Source: Semisulcospira habei
Lineage: Eukaryota; Mollusca; Gastropoda; Semisulcospiridae
Length of the DNA: 64,000 bases
NCBI GenBank assembly: GCA_036245525.1
Contig: BTPG01000004.1
Span: 209,136,325 to 209,200,324, forward strand
Direction: 5' to 3'
The translations under genes were made by a program, and so were the position numbers. The notes below the pieces were generated by a model. That model saw nothing but the letters and a program-made list of their open reading frames with translations, made no database searches and was not told the origin of the DNA. Below are positions 1-11,876 of this stretch, in pieces; the stretch's first letter is position 1, and each line of letters starts with the position of its first letter.

Positions 1-118
1 CAAGACATTTCACCAACAAGATATGTTGGTATTCATACTCTGATTGAATAGCATGTCATGTTTTGCGCAAAGTACAAACACACGCTATTATTTTACTTTT
101 TTTCGTGCAAACTTCCAA

Positions 119-665
119 GGGTCCTACTAAAACCCGGAATAACCCGGAATAACCTGTCCTAAGCTAAAATAACCATATCTATAACTATTATTGCGTACCT
201 AAACTCAAAATAATCGTGTGTTAGAAGTTTGGTTTACATTAAAGTTGATTTAGTTGTACTAGTAAGCCGTTTTCCACAACCGTTGACACGTCCATTACTT
301 CCCTTGGTACACGATCGCGCTGTCCGAAACCAGTCGGAATAACCTCTCCTGAACCAAAATTACCACATAAACACATATTATTGAGTACTTAAAGTAATAA
401 TATTCATATATTTGAGGTTGTAGGTGCCGTAAAAGTTGTTTATTTAGCGTTAGAAAGCTTCGAAGGGCATTGTTCTTTGAGCCTCTTGATCTATGCCTAT
501 CTTCATCCTACGCGCATTCGCCCACACCGTTCGTCCCAATCACATTTCGTCCCATGATGTTTCATCCCGGATGCTATTTAATGGACGACATTACGCTATG
601 AGTGGACCATGATAATCAGTTGACATTCAAAGAGAACATATCTGGACCGTTTCTGTGCTCAAATA
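119..665 (+). repeat. left terminal inverted repeat of the 12.3-kb element
   Basis: Pairs in reverse complement with 11,877-12,424 with scattered mismatches. Matching landmarks include the gggacgaaatgtgattggg block near 530-560 and the stretch around 600-640 (ccatgataatcagttgacattcaaagagaac). Similarity fades near 660. From 666 to 2,225 no gene can be supported; that stretch holds poly-C/poly-A tracts and a ~33-bp direct repeat (766-798 and 1,309-1,341). Confidence 0.9.
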
Positions 666-2225
666 TTTAATTGAAACTTTTCTGAGTTCGTATTTTTGAA
701 GCAACCCTTTTGGCAATGCATTTTTACGTTGATTCATGCAGACTAGCAACAGACATCCCACAGCTCGAACTGAATGTAGACGACACAGCGATATTTTAAC
801 TCTGTATTTTGTTTTCTATTATACTAAGGATTTATTAAAGTGCCCTCAACCCTTCTACGGCCACACTCCGCGCAAATATTGCCTGACTTTCTTGTAGCGC
901 CCGGAAAAGGCATACGAGGGGTGATTATACAGATCACTTAGGAATATACAGTGTTCGCATTAACTTGTCATTTTCGGATTTAAACCGGGTTTGAAACTGA
1001 GTAGTGGCCGGTTGATGATGCTTGTTAGAATTGAGAAATACCGATCGGAGGCACTGAGTGACGCCGAAACTAAATAAACTATATTACCGGAATTGGATTA
1101 CATTGAATTCAAGATGTTACTTGATTTTCTGGGGTTTGAAGGAAAGCATATTTTCCAGTACCTGCCCCCCCCCCACCCCCCGCCCCATCCCTCCCCACCA
1201 GCCTCCCCCCTCCCCCTTTTAATTTTCCAAGGCCCATTTGTCAGTTTTGTCGGTATCACCGATTTTTACGGTGGGCGCTATAAAACAGCGATTGTAAAAA
1301 TCATAACGCGAACTGAATGTAGACGACTCAGCGATATTTATTTTTCTTGGCCTATATCCACTGTTTCTGCTTTTGTCTCTGCGAACTTCAACTTGTCCTC
1401 CGGTCTGCACGGTTCAACAAAAGGTTGAAAAGAAATACCACCTGTTACGGTTGATTCGAACTTTTTTCATGATTGTCATTAAAATTTGTATCTTGTATGA
1501 CTTAAACACAAATTACTTTTTTCAAATTACTTTTACCAAGCAATATGTTTGGCTTCATCGACACGGTAATTTTACGGAGAGTTTCCAAACTGACGGAAGA
1601 GTCGACTCTGATTGGTCACTCAATAGATTTTCTATTTTTAATTTTATGTTCAGACTGAAAACATCTATCGGGTTAAAATAAACAGATCATACTGAATTAT
1701 TATGCGTCTTAAACTCAGCATCTGAAGAAACACTAGGTTAATTAGGCACTACCCGTAACTTAATGTGATCGTTGAACCCGCAGTTGAACGGACAGAATGA
1801 AAAGGTATTGAGATACTGTCTGAATGATCTGTGTGGCGAAATAGAAATGCCCGCACACGTGACATTACAAGAACATTTTAGCTTCACACTCTCTGAATGC
1901 GGCTTTTAATGCTCATCTGTAAATCTGCCGGACAGTCTTTTAACAACTGCAGTAAACTCGGCAAGTGTACTGTTCACGGACCTTACTGTACATAGGTTAA
2001 TTAGTGTCGAAGTTTCACGTCACAGTGTGGCTTGTACGATCCACTTACGCTCGGCCGGATTATCGGGTCTAAAGCCCGTTATGATCAGTGATAAATATTT
2101 AACAATAAAAAAAAAATGTAGATCCCCCCCCCCCTTTCCTCCGACTTGATAAAGTAGGGTTGGCCCAGAGAATCACTTGCTTCCCCCCACCCCCTCCCTT
2201 CTCGCCCCCCCCCCTCCCCACCCCT

Positions 2226-2650
2226 CGGGTTGGTTAGTTCGGGTTTAACGTCCACAGCACCGAGGTGATCATGGACGGCCCTGACGGGCGGGTTATGGGG
2301 GACAGGGAAATCTATTGCCTATGGAGTACGACCTGAACACTGATCAACTCAGGCGCACTCCAACTGTGCCACTTTGATTTACCAGGACCTTTCAACGGAC
2401 ATGCTATTGAACAAATCCGTTTTCCCCCCTGGATTGTGAGTCCAGCTACCGGGGCCGGGACGGGATTTCCCCACCCCTCGGGCTATTCCCAGTGAAGGTT
2501 ATCTGCCCACACTACTGCCGCCGAATCACTGGTACAGTTCGCACTCCGGCGCTAATTACGGCCAATACCTCACCCCGACTGTCCTGCGTTTCTCGGCGGG
2601 TGCAAATGCTTGAACGCGCATGAAGGAAGTCTTTCGGCGAAACCACAACA
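2226..2650 (-). mobile_element. retroposon 3' end (SINE/LINE tail), minus orientation
   Basis: On the minus strand this ends with GGACGTTAAACCCGAACTAACC, a tail type common at the 3' ends of mollusc SINE/LINE copies. The body to about 2,650 is GC-rich and non-coding. The 5' limit is not resolved. Confidence 0.4.
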
Positions 2651-2759
2651 CCTTCGGTAGAAACAGAGTTTCAGTCTACAAGCTAGTTTAGGGTATTAGG
2701 TCATAAAGCGAAATTAACCATCTCTCCCGCATTTACATCTGCCTCTTTTTGGACAGTGA

Positions 2760-3760
2760 GATCTGGTATTTGGGTGGCCGGTGACTGGGAAGGCCAGGGC
2801 GGGAGAGGGACTGTGAGGGGGTGTATGAAGGTGAAGATTTGGAAGGGATAGGGACTTCCAGCTCTCGCTGATTTCGTCCAGGGGGAGTGGGCCAGGGGAG
2901 GGGGGGGGGGGTTATCTCGCTGTCTGTCTGTCGCTCCGTCGCGCAGCGGCTGATGTTAACGCCGGGGCCGGGTGGTTGGTGGTGGAGGAGGCGGGTGGTG
3001 GCCGGTGAACCGTTGCTTTTAGCGCCAGGCTGGGAGGTGTTGAAGTGCCAACCACTCTAGCATTTCTTGTAGAAGTGGTGGCGGTGGTGGTGGTGGCCGG
3101 TAGAACCGTGGCTGGCTGTAGTAGGGTCTGAGGAGGTTTGGGTGGTGGTGGTGGCGGCCAGTTGATCCTGGGCCGGGGGGTCGGTTGCTGGAATGGGCGG
3201 GGTGGGTGGCGGTGTTGCAGTGGCAGGCGAAGGTGCGGTGGCGGCGTGGGGAGTAGTGGCGGGCGCTGGTGTCGGAAGCGCTTGGGTGGCCTGTGCCGTT
3301 TTCGGGGGGCTGCGGCTGGTTTGTTGGCTGGTTGGTGCTGATTGGAGTTGGTCGCTTGTGGTGCTGGGTCTGTAGAGGTGCTCTTCGTTTCTGTGGTTGG
3401 GGTGGGGGTTGCGTCGGTGCCTACGTCTTGCTTGGGCGGGGCGGTGTTCCCGCATCCTCTGTTCTTGGTGGTGTCCTCTGTTCTTGGTGGTGGTGGTGGT
3501 CGTAGTTCCTATCTTCTTTGTCGCTGTCGCTGGGGCGGCTGTTGTCCCTGTTGACTTTAGCTCTGGTGCTACTTGGCACTCGTTGTCCTTGTAGGTGGTG
3601 GTGGTGGTGGCTTGGCTGGCCGTATTTGTGGTCTTTGGGGGGTGAAGGTCTTTGAGAGCCCCGGCGTGCACCATCCACCGGGCGGCGACCAGCGCTCGGT
3701 GGTAGTCGTCCCCTTCGATCGCTCTGGGGGTGTGTGATCAGCCGAGTGGTGTTTAACTGT
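2760..3760 (-). repeat. left arm of an inverted duplication
   Basis: The block from the vicinity of 2,860 (acttccagctctcgctgatttcgtcc) to 3,712 is the diverged reverse complement of about 4,370-5,210. The right arm has the matching ggacgaaatcaacgagagttggaagt. Both arms contain the same coding-like region. The central ~650 bp (3,712-4,370) is unique. The whole is an imperfect palindrome with arms near 0.85 kb. Confidence 0.7.
3057..3712 (-). pseudogene. truncated second copy of the Pro/Thr-rich protein
   Basis: Read on the minus strand, this gives a Thr/Pro/His-rich product. Its beginning (VHAGALKDL, then TTTYKDNECQVAPE) matches the middle of the + strand protein at 3,994-5,010 (VHTGAINDL, TTYKDEESQAAPD). 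It lacks the N-terminal ~130 residues and ends differently, so it is a broken paralogue created by the inverted duplication. It is shorter and richer in Thr and His runs than the + strand copy. Function unknown. Confidence 0.55.
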
Positions 3761-3993
3761 TTATGGAGAATGAATCTGGCGTTTGGCTGGCCAGTAGGGG
3801 CAGGGGAGGAAGGGGAGAGACCGTAGGGTCGGCCGTAGGGTAGGAATTTTCCTCCACCCTCCCCAAAGAAGCAACACCACAGCAGACGGCCCGGAGGGAG
3901 ACAAGGAGCTATCGGCCCCCTCTGTCTCCACCGATACAGCCGCCGGCGCGATCACACCTCGACCCACAGGCCAGCTGGACACCGGAAGGCAAA

Positions 3994-5010
3994 GTGGGCG
4001 TGAGACCATTTGCCTACCCGCCATTCCCACCTGGCCTTACCGGGCTTCCATCACCTGAGTACATACGACGGTTGATGGAGGGAAGGGTGGCTCCACGGAG
4101 CCAATACTACGACCAGCAAGACGAAGAAGAGAAATCAACACAGGCCCCTCATCATCGCCCCCAGTCACCGCCCCAGGAGACGGAGTCTGAAGAGCCGCAG
4201 GAGCCGGACTCGGAGCCCGATACCTCACCCTCCCCGCCGCCGGTCATTCTCCCGGAACACATTACCCGGGAACGGCCGGCATCGTCTGTGGAGGAAGGGA
4301 CCCGGCTCCGAAGTATTGACTTCAGCGACCTAGTACTCCTACTCCAGGATGCGGTGCCTGCCATCGTAGCGTCCGAGGAGGACACCTACCACCGGGCATT
4401 ATTCGCCGCTCGGTGGCTGGTCCACACCGGGGCCATCAATGACCTCCGCACTTCAACCCTGGAGGAGTCAGCCAGCCAGACCGCCGCCACCACCTACAAG
4501 GATGAAGAAAGCCAGGCGGCGCCCGACCAGACATCTGTAGGGACGGCAGTGGCCCCGGAAACGGCAACTAAAATGACAGGGACCAGCATCACCACCACCA
4601 AACATCAAGAGTGCAATACCACCGCACCGACCAGAGAAGAAAAGGGCACCACCACCGATCAAGCTCCACAACAGCCGCCACAGCCAACCACTAGCCAGTC
4701 AACCAGCACGCAACCACACCGGCGACGGCGTAACCGGCCTCCAAAACGGGCCCGACAACAACGCCCACCACTCCTCCCCACGCCGCCACCCCACATGCGG
4801 CTACCACCGCAGTACCGTCACCCACCCCGTCCACGACAGCGCGCCACACCTCGACCAAGAATCGACTGGCCGCCGCCACCACCACCCTACCTCCCCAGAC
4901 CCATCTACAACCGGCCACGGTTCCCCCGGCCACCCCCACCACCACCGCCACCACTCCTACAACATCTTCTGGAGTGGTTGGCCTCCCACCACCCACCAGC
5001 CTGGCGATAG
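3994..5010 (+). CDS. hypothetical Pro/Thr-rich protein inside the 12.3-kb element
   Basis: A 338-codon open frame. Residues 1-60 are mixed polar. Residues 60-90 are acidic and Ser/Pro-rich. A predicted helical stretch around residues 105-145 contains DLVLLLQDAVPAIV and the segment shared with the inverted copy (YHRALFAARWLVHTGA). From about residue 150 it is Thr/Gln-rich, and the last ~100 residues are Arg/Pro-rich with runs of up to nine prolines. No transmembrane segment or signal peptide is evident. I do not recognise the family. The conserved central block, present in both inverted arms with an amino-acid-like substitution pattern, argues that it once encoded protein. A structural protein of a Polinton-like element is possible from its position next to Polinton-like fragments, but this is speculative. 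Confidence 0.4.
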   Translation: MGVRPFAYPPFPPGLTGLPSPEYIRRLMEGRVAPRSQYYDQQDEEEKSTQAPHHRPQSPPQETESEEPQEPDSEPDTSPSPPPVILPEHITRERPASSVEEGTRLRSIDFSDLVLLLQDAVPAIVASEEDTYHRALFAARWLVHTGAINDLRTSTLEESASQTAATTYKDEESQAAPDQTSVGTAVAPETATKMTGTSITTTKHQECNTTAPTREEKGTTTDQAPQQPPQPTTSQSTSTQPHRRRRNRPPKRARQQRPPLLPTPPPHMRLPPQYRHPPRPRQRATPRPRIDWPPPPPPYLPRPIYNRPRFPRPPPPPPPPLLQHLLEWLASHHPPAWR

Positions 5011-5394
5011 GCGACGGTCCCCCGGCCTACCACCTGCCTCCTGCACCACCAACCACCCGGCCCCGGCAGTAACATCAGCCAGCTGAGCGACGGAGCGGCA
5101 GACAGTCAGCGAGACAACTCCCCCCCCCCCCCAACCCCCCTGGCCCACCCCCCCCCCCCCCCGGACGAAATCAACGAGAGTTGGAAGTCCTTGTCCCTTT
5201 CAAGTCAAGCAAGCAAGCTCTGGCGTTTGGGTCGCCAGTGAGGGGGAGGGGGGGTGGGGGGGGGCACAGGGTGTGGGAAAACAGAATTTGTACTTAGCCT
5301 CTTACAAACAAGATACATCCTTCATTTTGAAAACATTGTAATATTTCAATATTCTGTCCTACAATCAAACACAATAAAGCTTATCATAACCGTT

Positions 5395-5815
5395 TATTCA
5401 TTTGGCATGACGACAACATTTACTTAGTCGACCCTGAGAAAAAACTGAATGACTACCTACAATATTTTTACAAGCAATTTGAAGGATAGCCAACTTTGTT
5501 TATTGTTGATGACTGCTCAGCAGAGAAAGACATTGTCAAGAAGAGAAACACTTTAGCAGAACTTGCCTTTAGTGGCAGACATGCAAACATCAGTGTATGG
5601 ATTCTCACTCAAAAATATAATGCTGTACTGAAAGATTTTCGAGAACAGTTAAAGTTTATCTGTTTGTTTTACTGTAAGGATCGTGACAGCTTTGAAGACT
5701 GTCATCATCCCCAATAAACATGAACGGGATGATGTAAAAAATAAACTGAAATCAACTAAACATCTAAAGATCATTTTAAAGACAGATCAGCCCACAGGGT
5801 ATGGGTTAGTAAATT
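5395..5815 (+). pseudogene. Polinton/adintovirus-type packaging ATPase, C-terminal part, broken
   Basis: The fragment contains a Walker-B-like FIVDDCSAEKD followed by a conserved-looking block with SGRHANISVWILTQKYN and LKDFREQ, as in the FtsK/HerA (A32-like) packaging ATPases of Polintons and adintoviruses. Visible lesions are a TAG at 5,487-5,489 upstream of Walker B and a frameshift near 5,700; the C-terminal part, ending at the taa near 5,815, continues in another frame. The Walker A half is missing. It is a dead fragment. The family call rests on motif recognition only. Confidence 0.65.
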
Positions 5816-5844
5816 AATTTATACATTTGTTTGTCCAATAAAGA

Positions 5845-6192
5845 ATGACAGACGGACAAATCATACAAGTGATTGATATCTCACACTGCTTCAAAAATGT
5901 TGTGCACTTTACTGATTTAATAACATCACCCAAACAGACTTACATAAGCCTTTCAGCACCATCGGAAATATATGCTACATATAGTGTGACTTTGGATTAT
6001 GTTGATGAGCTTCCAGATGTGGAGTGCATGACAGTTGATTTAAAGACACCTACTTTTAAAGTTGATGATACCAACTATGGTTGGTTAGGGGAAGTTTGTT
6101 ATAGCATATTTAAACAACTGCGCAAACTAAATGTTTATATTAACAGTGTTACAGTCAATAAAGTGGTATTACACAAGGTGAGCCAGAGGTAA
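5845..6192 (+). CDS. hypothetical 115-aa protein of Polinton-like cargo
   Basis: An open frame beginning MTDGQIIQVID directly after tgtccaataaag. The next frame begins the same way (tgtccgacaaataaaaatg, then MTDNAQ), suggesting a shared start-site arrangement of compact viral-type genes. The product is uniformly hydrophilic with alternating beta-like stretches and no low complexity. It sits 3' of the ATPase remnant on the same strand. Homology is not recognised. It may be intact or a fragment of a larger gene. Confidence 0.45.
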   Translation: MTDGQIIQVIDISHCFKNVVHFTDLITSPKQTYISLSAPSEIYATYSVTLDYVDELPDVECMTVDLKTPTFKVDDTNYGWLGEVCYSIFKQLRKLNVYINSVTVNKVVLHKVSQR

Positions 6193-6228
6193 TATTTTTT
6201 CATTTATTATTTTGTCCGACAAATAAAA

Positions 6229-6306
6229 ATGACGGACAATGCTCAAAACCCATCAGGCACATCAAGCCTACATAATGTTTTTCACACAACAGACTTGCCT
6301 ATATCT
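6229..6306 (+). pseudogene. start of a third Polinton-like gene, cut by a retroposon
   Basis: Begins MTDNAQNPSGTSSLHNVF after an A/T-rich leader like that of the preceding gene. The frame runs into the SINE-like insert from ~6,308, so only about 26 native codons remain. Confidence 0.35.
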
Positions 6307-6307
6307 C

Positions 6308-6690
6308 CCCCACCCGGGTCTGCCCTGGGGGACTTGGGTGGGGTTAGGTATTTTTTAGTTCCCAGGGTCACCCTGGTCAGCCCCACAGGGTGGGTTTTTC
6401 TCTCTATTCTGGGGCATTTGTTTCTGTCTACCCTTTGTCCATTCACCTGTATTTGCCTTTTTAAAACTCTCCCTACTGTCTGCACTGCCTGTAGCTCTTG
6501 ATATTGGATGTGTTGCTAAATGGTCTTAGCTTTATTTAGGCCCCATGTGTTAGGTTTATTTAATGTATTTGACCGGCTGGTGACATACATTCAATGTTCT
6601 GTTTATTTTTTTTCACAAGCAGTGCAGGCACGTCCTGAGAAAGCCTTGTTGCTGTCGGGACGTTAAGCAATGTACAATCATTGAATAATT
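6308..6690 (+). mobile_element. SINE-like retroposon, copy 1
   Basis: Nearly identical to 36,708-37,096 from the first base (cccacccgggtctgccctggggg) to the tail (gtcgggacgttaagcaatgtacaatca). A shared 5' start in two independent copies suggests a full-length unit rather than random 5' truncation. It ends in an att/gaat-rich tail. No clear target duplication is visible here. Confidence 0.6.
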
Positions 6691-6691
6691 G

Positions 6692-8894
6692 AATTAAAAC
6701 TGATCGCGCCTGATTCATGCACACCGACCGACGAGCGATCACAAAACGGGGCTGACATAACCGCAGCCGCCCACAGGCCATCTCAGCGCCCGCCCACAGA
6801 ACTAAATCAACGGCAAACAAGCCGTCCGAAGAAACGATACGAAAAGGAACAACAAAGCTATAGCGAAAGGAAGGAAAAAACCCCAAACAGATTTGTGTAA
6901 TGAGTCGCACCACGAATGACTGCAACTTATGGGAAAAAAAGCAAAGACAACGGGCCTCCTGGATTGGTCACACCTTCATTAGTGACACAGGTCTAACAAT
7001 TTCTTCCTCACCAACAAATGAAACAAACGAGATAACTGAACACTGACAAGGGCCAAACAAGCCCTGGACAGCACTTCTGAACGAGAAAAAAAAAAAAAAA
7101 AAAAAAAAAAACCAACAAACGTGTGAAATAACGGGCGCTGAAAATGTTGACGTACACGCATGTACTATCTCAAGCCCAACCTTGAACTGGCAACGTGAAC
7201 ATGCTACCAGTTGGCGCGCCTGGGACCGCTCAAACACCCGATGACCAAAGATTATGCAATAACACAAGGAGGGTACAGTCTTTGGAAGTGACTCAATATC
7301 CTGACTCAAACCCGTGAATGTGAGAACAACCAACAATAGCATGTGCATGCGTAGCGTGCCCCTCCCCCCCCCCTCCTTTTTCTGTTTCCCCCTTCTTCTT
7401 CCTTCTTATTTCTTCTCTCTAACCAAATCTCACCAGAAAAATACCCGCCAGCGCAAAACCACAGCGCAAAGGCAAACAAGCCGACCAAAGAAACCTCCGA
7501 AACACGAGGGAAAACAATAATCCTAGGCCAGAATCCGCAACATCGGAAAAAGCCAAATGAGGCTGGGAGACCAGATCACCTGATCAAAACTCAACACTGA
7601 GAACAGATGATCACACTGCCGAAAACAAACGTGTAAACAACGCGGGGCCAGCGGCACATGCCAAAAGACCGGGGGTCGCACGGACCTGAACCGAGGCATG
7701 GGATGACTGAAATCGACCCATAAACACCGGATAAACAACGCACAATCCCAAAACCAACAAACGAGAGATGGATGCCTGAACAGAACGGCAAGACCCTCCG
7801 AACGCGCCAAATAACGGTTTAGGAACAAACTCTTGACAAATGAGGGACAGGAGAATCAGATAAACAAAAGTATACAACGCAAGGAACCGTAACTGACCAC
7901 GCGCCGCGCAGAAAGGAAGAAAAATCAACAAACATGGCCTAGAAACAGACTCATAACAAATGAGGAACAGGTAAATCTGAAAAACAAATGACGCAGAGAT
8001 AACGCAATGAACAGTATGAAACAACACGTTAACAAACGGACAGTAATACAAGACTGACTTCCCCACCGAAGACACACAAATGTCGCAACAAAAGCGTGGG
8101 ACACCAAAAAATGGACGCATAGTAAAAAATTAATGCGAAGACGGAGCACGCGCAAACGGGCCTGAGTAGCAGAGGAATCAGAGCTAACGCGGTACCAACC
8201 ACTCGCAGAGATCAAACGCGCACCGACAACAGTCTTCAATGATGACTCACACGAGGCCAGGCGCGCGGGGGACATAAAAGCAGCAAACGGCCGCGCGTAA
8301 TAACCAGTTCAGCGCACAACCACAGCGCTAAGAGGTGGCCAACAAACCACCCTGAGAAACAATACGAAATGAACAGCTCAACACACCAGCGAGAAACAGG
8401 CAAAATTTTGAAGCCTTGATGGAACGACAGGACCTTCTGGGTCCGGCAAACATACGAAAGTATATGCGGACGCTGCACCATGGCAAACACGCCAACACGC
8501 AACGTAAAACACAGGCAGGGATAACCTAACACTGCCCAACAAAAACAACGAAAAACAGTGCGAGTCGCACACAACCCCCCCCCCCTCCCCCCCTTCGTCC
8601 AACGCAATGAACTGAAAAACAAAAAGTGACACCAACGAATAGAAATCCACAGAACGGTCACAACAAAAAGAAAAGTTCGGTGTTAAGCACCACTGTGGTT
8701 AGGTGGGTCCGCTGACGAGAGCAGTACCTAGCTTATTGCAAGCAAAAATGTGCTCGAAATACGCAATGGAAAGAGTGACTAAAACAAAATCTAGACCTGT
8801 GTCATGAAACATTGTGTATACGGCCAAGCCAGAATAAACAGGCTCCTGAACGCGTTGTTTGGTGTGCGATGTCGAGCACCATTTTATTCACACA
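6692..8894. repeat. 2.2-kb direct repeat, copy 1
   Basis: Starts at gaattaaaactgatcgcgcc and ends at attttattcacaca. It repeats at an offset of about 2,604 bp with almost no differences beyond poly-A length (7,085-7,110) and a few point changes. The sequence is A/C-rich on the + strand with no convincing protein; long minus-strand frames are a consequence of the base composition. Confidence 0.85.
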
Positions 8895-9295
8895 CGATCG
8901 TTGGGGACTACCCTCGCCGTGCTTTCCCGCGTTAGATTGGCCCTCGTGCTGATCCACCAACAACTACACAACGAGACTGCCTGGCTTGGTCACACTTTCA
9001 CGAGTGGCACAGGTCTAGTCACACAAGAATAACTTTCTCACCAACAAAGAAAAAACAAACAACCAAAAAAAACCAACACAAGGCGAAAACAAGCCTTGAC
9101 CTCACTTTTAAACTGGTAGTAAGTACCAATGGGTACACCGCCCGAAACAAAAACGCCTAACAACGCGGGACCCACTTTGGGGAAGAATAATCATCAGGCT
9201 ACAAAACGGGAGCTGGTTTGATGCCAGACGGCCGTGAGGCCAGTGTACGTAGCTTAGACAAAGAACTGGACAACAGCAAGGGCATACTATGCCAG
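8895..9295. repeat. spacer with a diverged fragment of the 2.2-kb unit
   Basis: The part around 8,980-9,110 (ggcttggtcacactttcacgagtggcacaggtct, then aacaagccttgacc) is a diverged version of the unit's 6,960-7,070. The array therefore held at least three units of different age. The rest is unassigned. Confidence 0.5.
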
Positions 9296-11496
9296 AATTA
9301 AAACTGATCGCGCCTGATTCATGCACACCGACCGACGAGCGATCACAAAACGGGGCTGACATAACCGCAGCCGCCCACAGGCCATCTCAGCGCCCGCCCA
9401 CAGAACTAAATCAACGGCAAACAAGCCGTCCGAAGAAACGATACGAAAAGGAACAACAAAGCTATAGCGAAAGGAAGGAAAAAACCCCAAACAGATTTGT
9501 GTAATGAGTCGCACCACGAATGACTCCAACTTATGGGAAAAAAAAAGCAAAGACAACGGGCCTCCTGGATTGGTCACACCTTCATTAGTGACACAGGTCT
9601 AACAATTTCTTCCTCACCAACAAATGAAACAAACGAGATAACTGAACACTGACAAGGGCCAAACAAGCCCTGGACAGCACTTCTGAACGAGAAAAAAAAA
9701 AAAAAAAAAGAAAACCAACAAACGTGTGAAATAACGGGCGCTGAAAATGTTGACGTACACGCATGTACTATCTCAAGCCCAACCTTGAACTGGCAACGTG
9801 AACATGCTACCAGTTGGCGCGCCTGGGACCGCTCAAACACCCGATGACCAAAGATTATGCAATAACACAAGGAGGGTACAGTCTTTGGAAGTGACTCAAT
9901 ATCCTGACTCAAACCCGTGAATGTGAGAACAACCAACAATAGCATGTGCATGCGTAGCGTGCCCCTCCCCCCCCCCTCCTTTTTCTGTTTCCCCCTTCTT
10001 CTTCCTTCTTATTTCTTCTCTCTAACCAAATCTCACCAGAAAAATACCCGCCAGCGCAAAACCACAGCGCAAAGGCAAACAAGCCGACCAAAGAAACCTC
10101 CGAAACACGAGGGAAAACAATAATCCTAGGCCAGAATCCGCAACATCGGAAAAAGCCAAATGAGGCTGGGAGACCAGATCACCTGATCAAAACTCAACAC
10201 TGAGAACAGATGATCACACTGCCGAAAACAAACGTGTAAACAACGCGGGGCCAGCGGCACATGCCAAAAGACCGGGGGTCGCACGGACCTGAACCGAGGC
10301 ATGGGATGACTGAAATCGACCCATAAACACCGGATAAACAACGCACAATCCCAAAACCAACAAACGAGAGATGGATGCCTGAACAGAACGGCAAGACCCT
10401 CCGAACGCGCCAAATAACGGTTTAGGAACAAACTCTTGACAAATGAGGGACAGGAGAATCAGATAAACAAAAGTATACAACGCAAGGAACCGTAACTGAC
10501 CACGCGCCGCGCAGAAAGGAAGAAAAATCAACAAACATGGCCTAGAAACAGACTCATAACAAATGAGGAACAGGTAAATCTGAAAAACAAATGACGCAGA
10601 GATAACGCAATGAACAGTATGAAACAACACGTTAACAAACGGACAGTAATACAAGACTGACTTCCCCACCGAAGACACACAAATGTCGCAACAAAAGCGT
10701 GGGACACCAAAAAATGGACGCATAGTAAAAAATTAATGCGAAGACGGAGCACGCGCAAACGGGCCTGAGTAGCAGAGGAATCAGAGCTAACGCGGTACCA
10801 ACCACTCGCAGAGATCAAACGCGCACCGACAACAGTCTTCAATGATGACTCACACGAGGCCAGGCGCGCGGGGGACATAAAAGCAGCAAACGGCCGCGCG
10901 TAATAACCAGTTCAGCGCACAACCACAGCGCTAAGAGGTGGCCAACAAACCACCCTGAGAAACAATACGAAATGAACAGCTCAACACACCAGCGAGAAAC
11001 AGGCAAAATTTTGAAGCCTTGATGGAACGACAGGACCTTCTGGGTCCGGCAAACATACGAAAGTATATGCGGACGCTGCACCATGGCAAACACGCCAACA
11101 CGCAACGTAAAACACAGGCAGGGATAACCTAACACTGCCCAACAAAAACAACGAAAAACAGTGCGAGTCGCACACAACCCCCCCCCCTCCCCCCCTTCGT
11201 CCAACGCAATGAACTGAAAAACAAAAAGTGACACCAACGAATAGAAATCCACAGAACGGTCACAACAAAAAGAAAAGTTCGGTGTTAAGCACCACTGTGG
11301 TTAGGTGGGTCCGCTGACGAGAGCAGTACCTAGCTTATTGCAAGCAAAAATGTGCTCGAAATACGCAATGGAAAGAGTGACTAAAACAAAATCTAGACCT
11401 GTGTCATGAAACATTGTGTATACGGCCAAGCCAGAATAAACAGGCTCCTGAACGCGTTGTTTGGTGTGCGATGTCGAGCACCATTTTATTCACACA
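9296..11496. repeat. 2.2-kb direct repeat, copy 2
   Basis: Essentially identical to 6,692-8,894; all long frames translate identically in both copies. Followed by ~120 bp bounded by gccgcatcag and ctgatgcggc (11,498-11,618), possibly a small separate insert, then a ~30-bp poly-T tract around 11,720. Confidence 0.85.
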
Positions 11497-11876
11497 GGCC
11501 GCATCAGAGATGCTCGTCACTTTTAAAAATCAAAGGGTTGATTCAGAAATAATGGGGGTGTAATGGGGTAAAAAAAATGTAATATTAAAAATGGCGTAAT
11601 TTAATGACTGATGCGGCTTTATTCAATTCATTGTCTTACGGGTCTCCTATTATCTTTCTCTGGCTTCCATATGCATTGCTTCCAGTCACTTACTTAGCGC
11701 ACCCCCTCTTTCATTTTTTTTTTTTTTTTTTTTTTTTTTTGTGCTTGGACTAAAGTAGATTTATGATCATTGGTCTATCATGCACAATTCCCCCCTTGAC
11801 AGTACTTTTTCCTACTCACTTGGTAGTTTCTTCTAAATTACAAGCACTGGCAGTCAACTCTTTCGGTCTAGATGTT

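Noticed and set aside
7523..11252. Many minus-strand frames of 60-169 codons (repeated twice) in the 2.2-kb repeats
   Set aside because: They overlap one another in several frames, have Cys/Phe/Leu-rich composition expected from an A/C-rich + strand, and match no domain.
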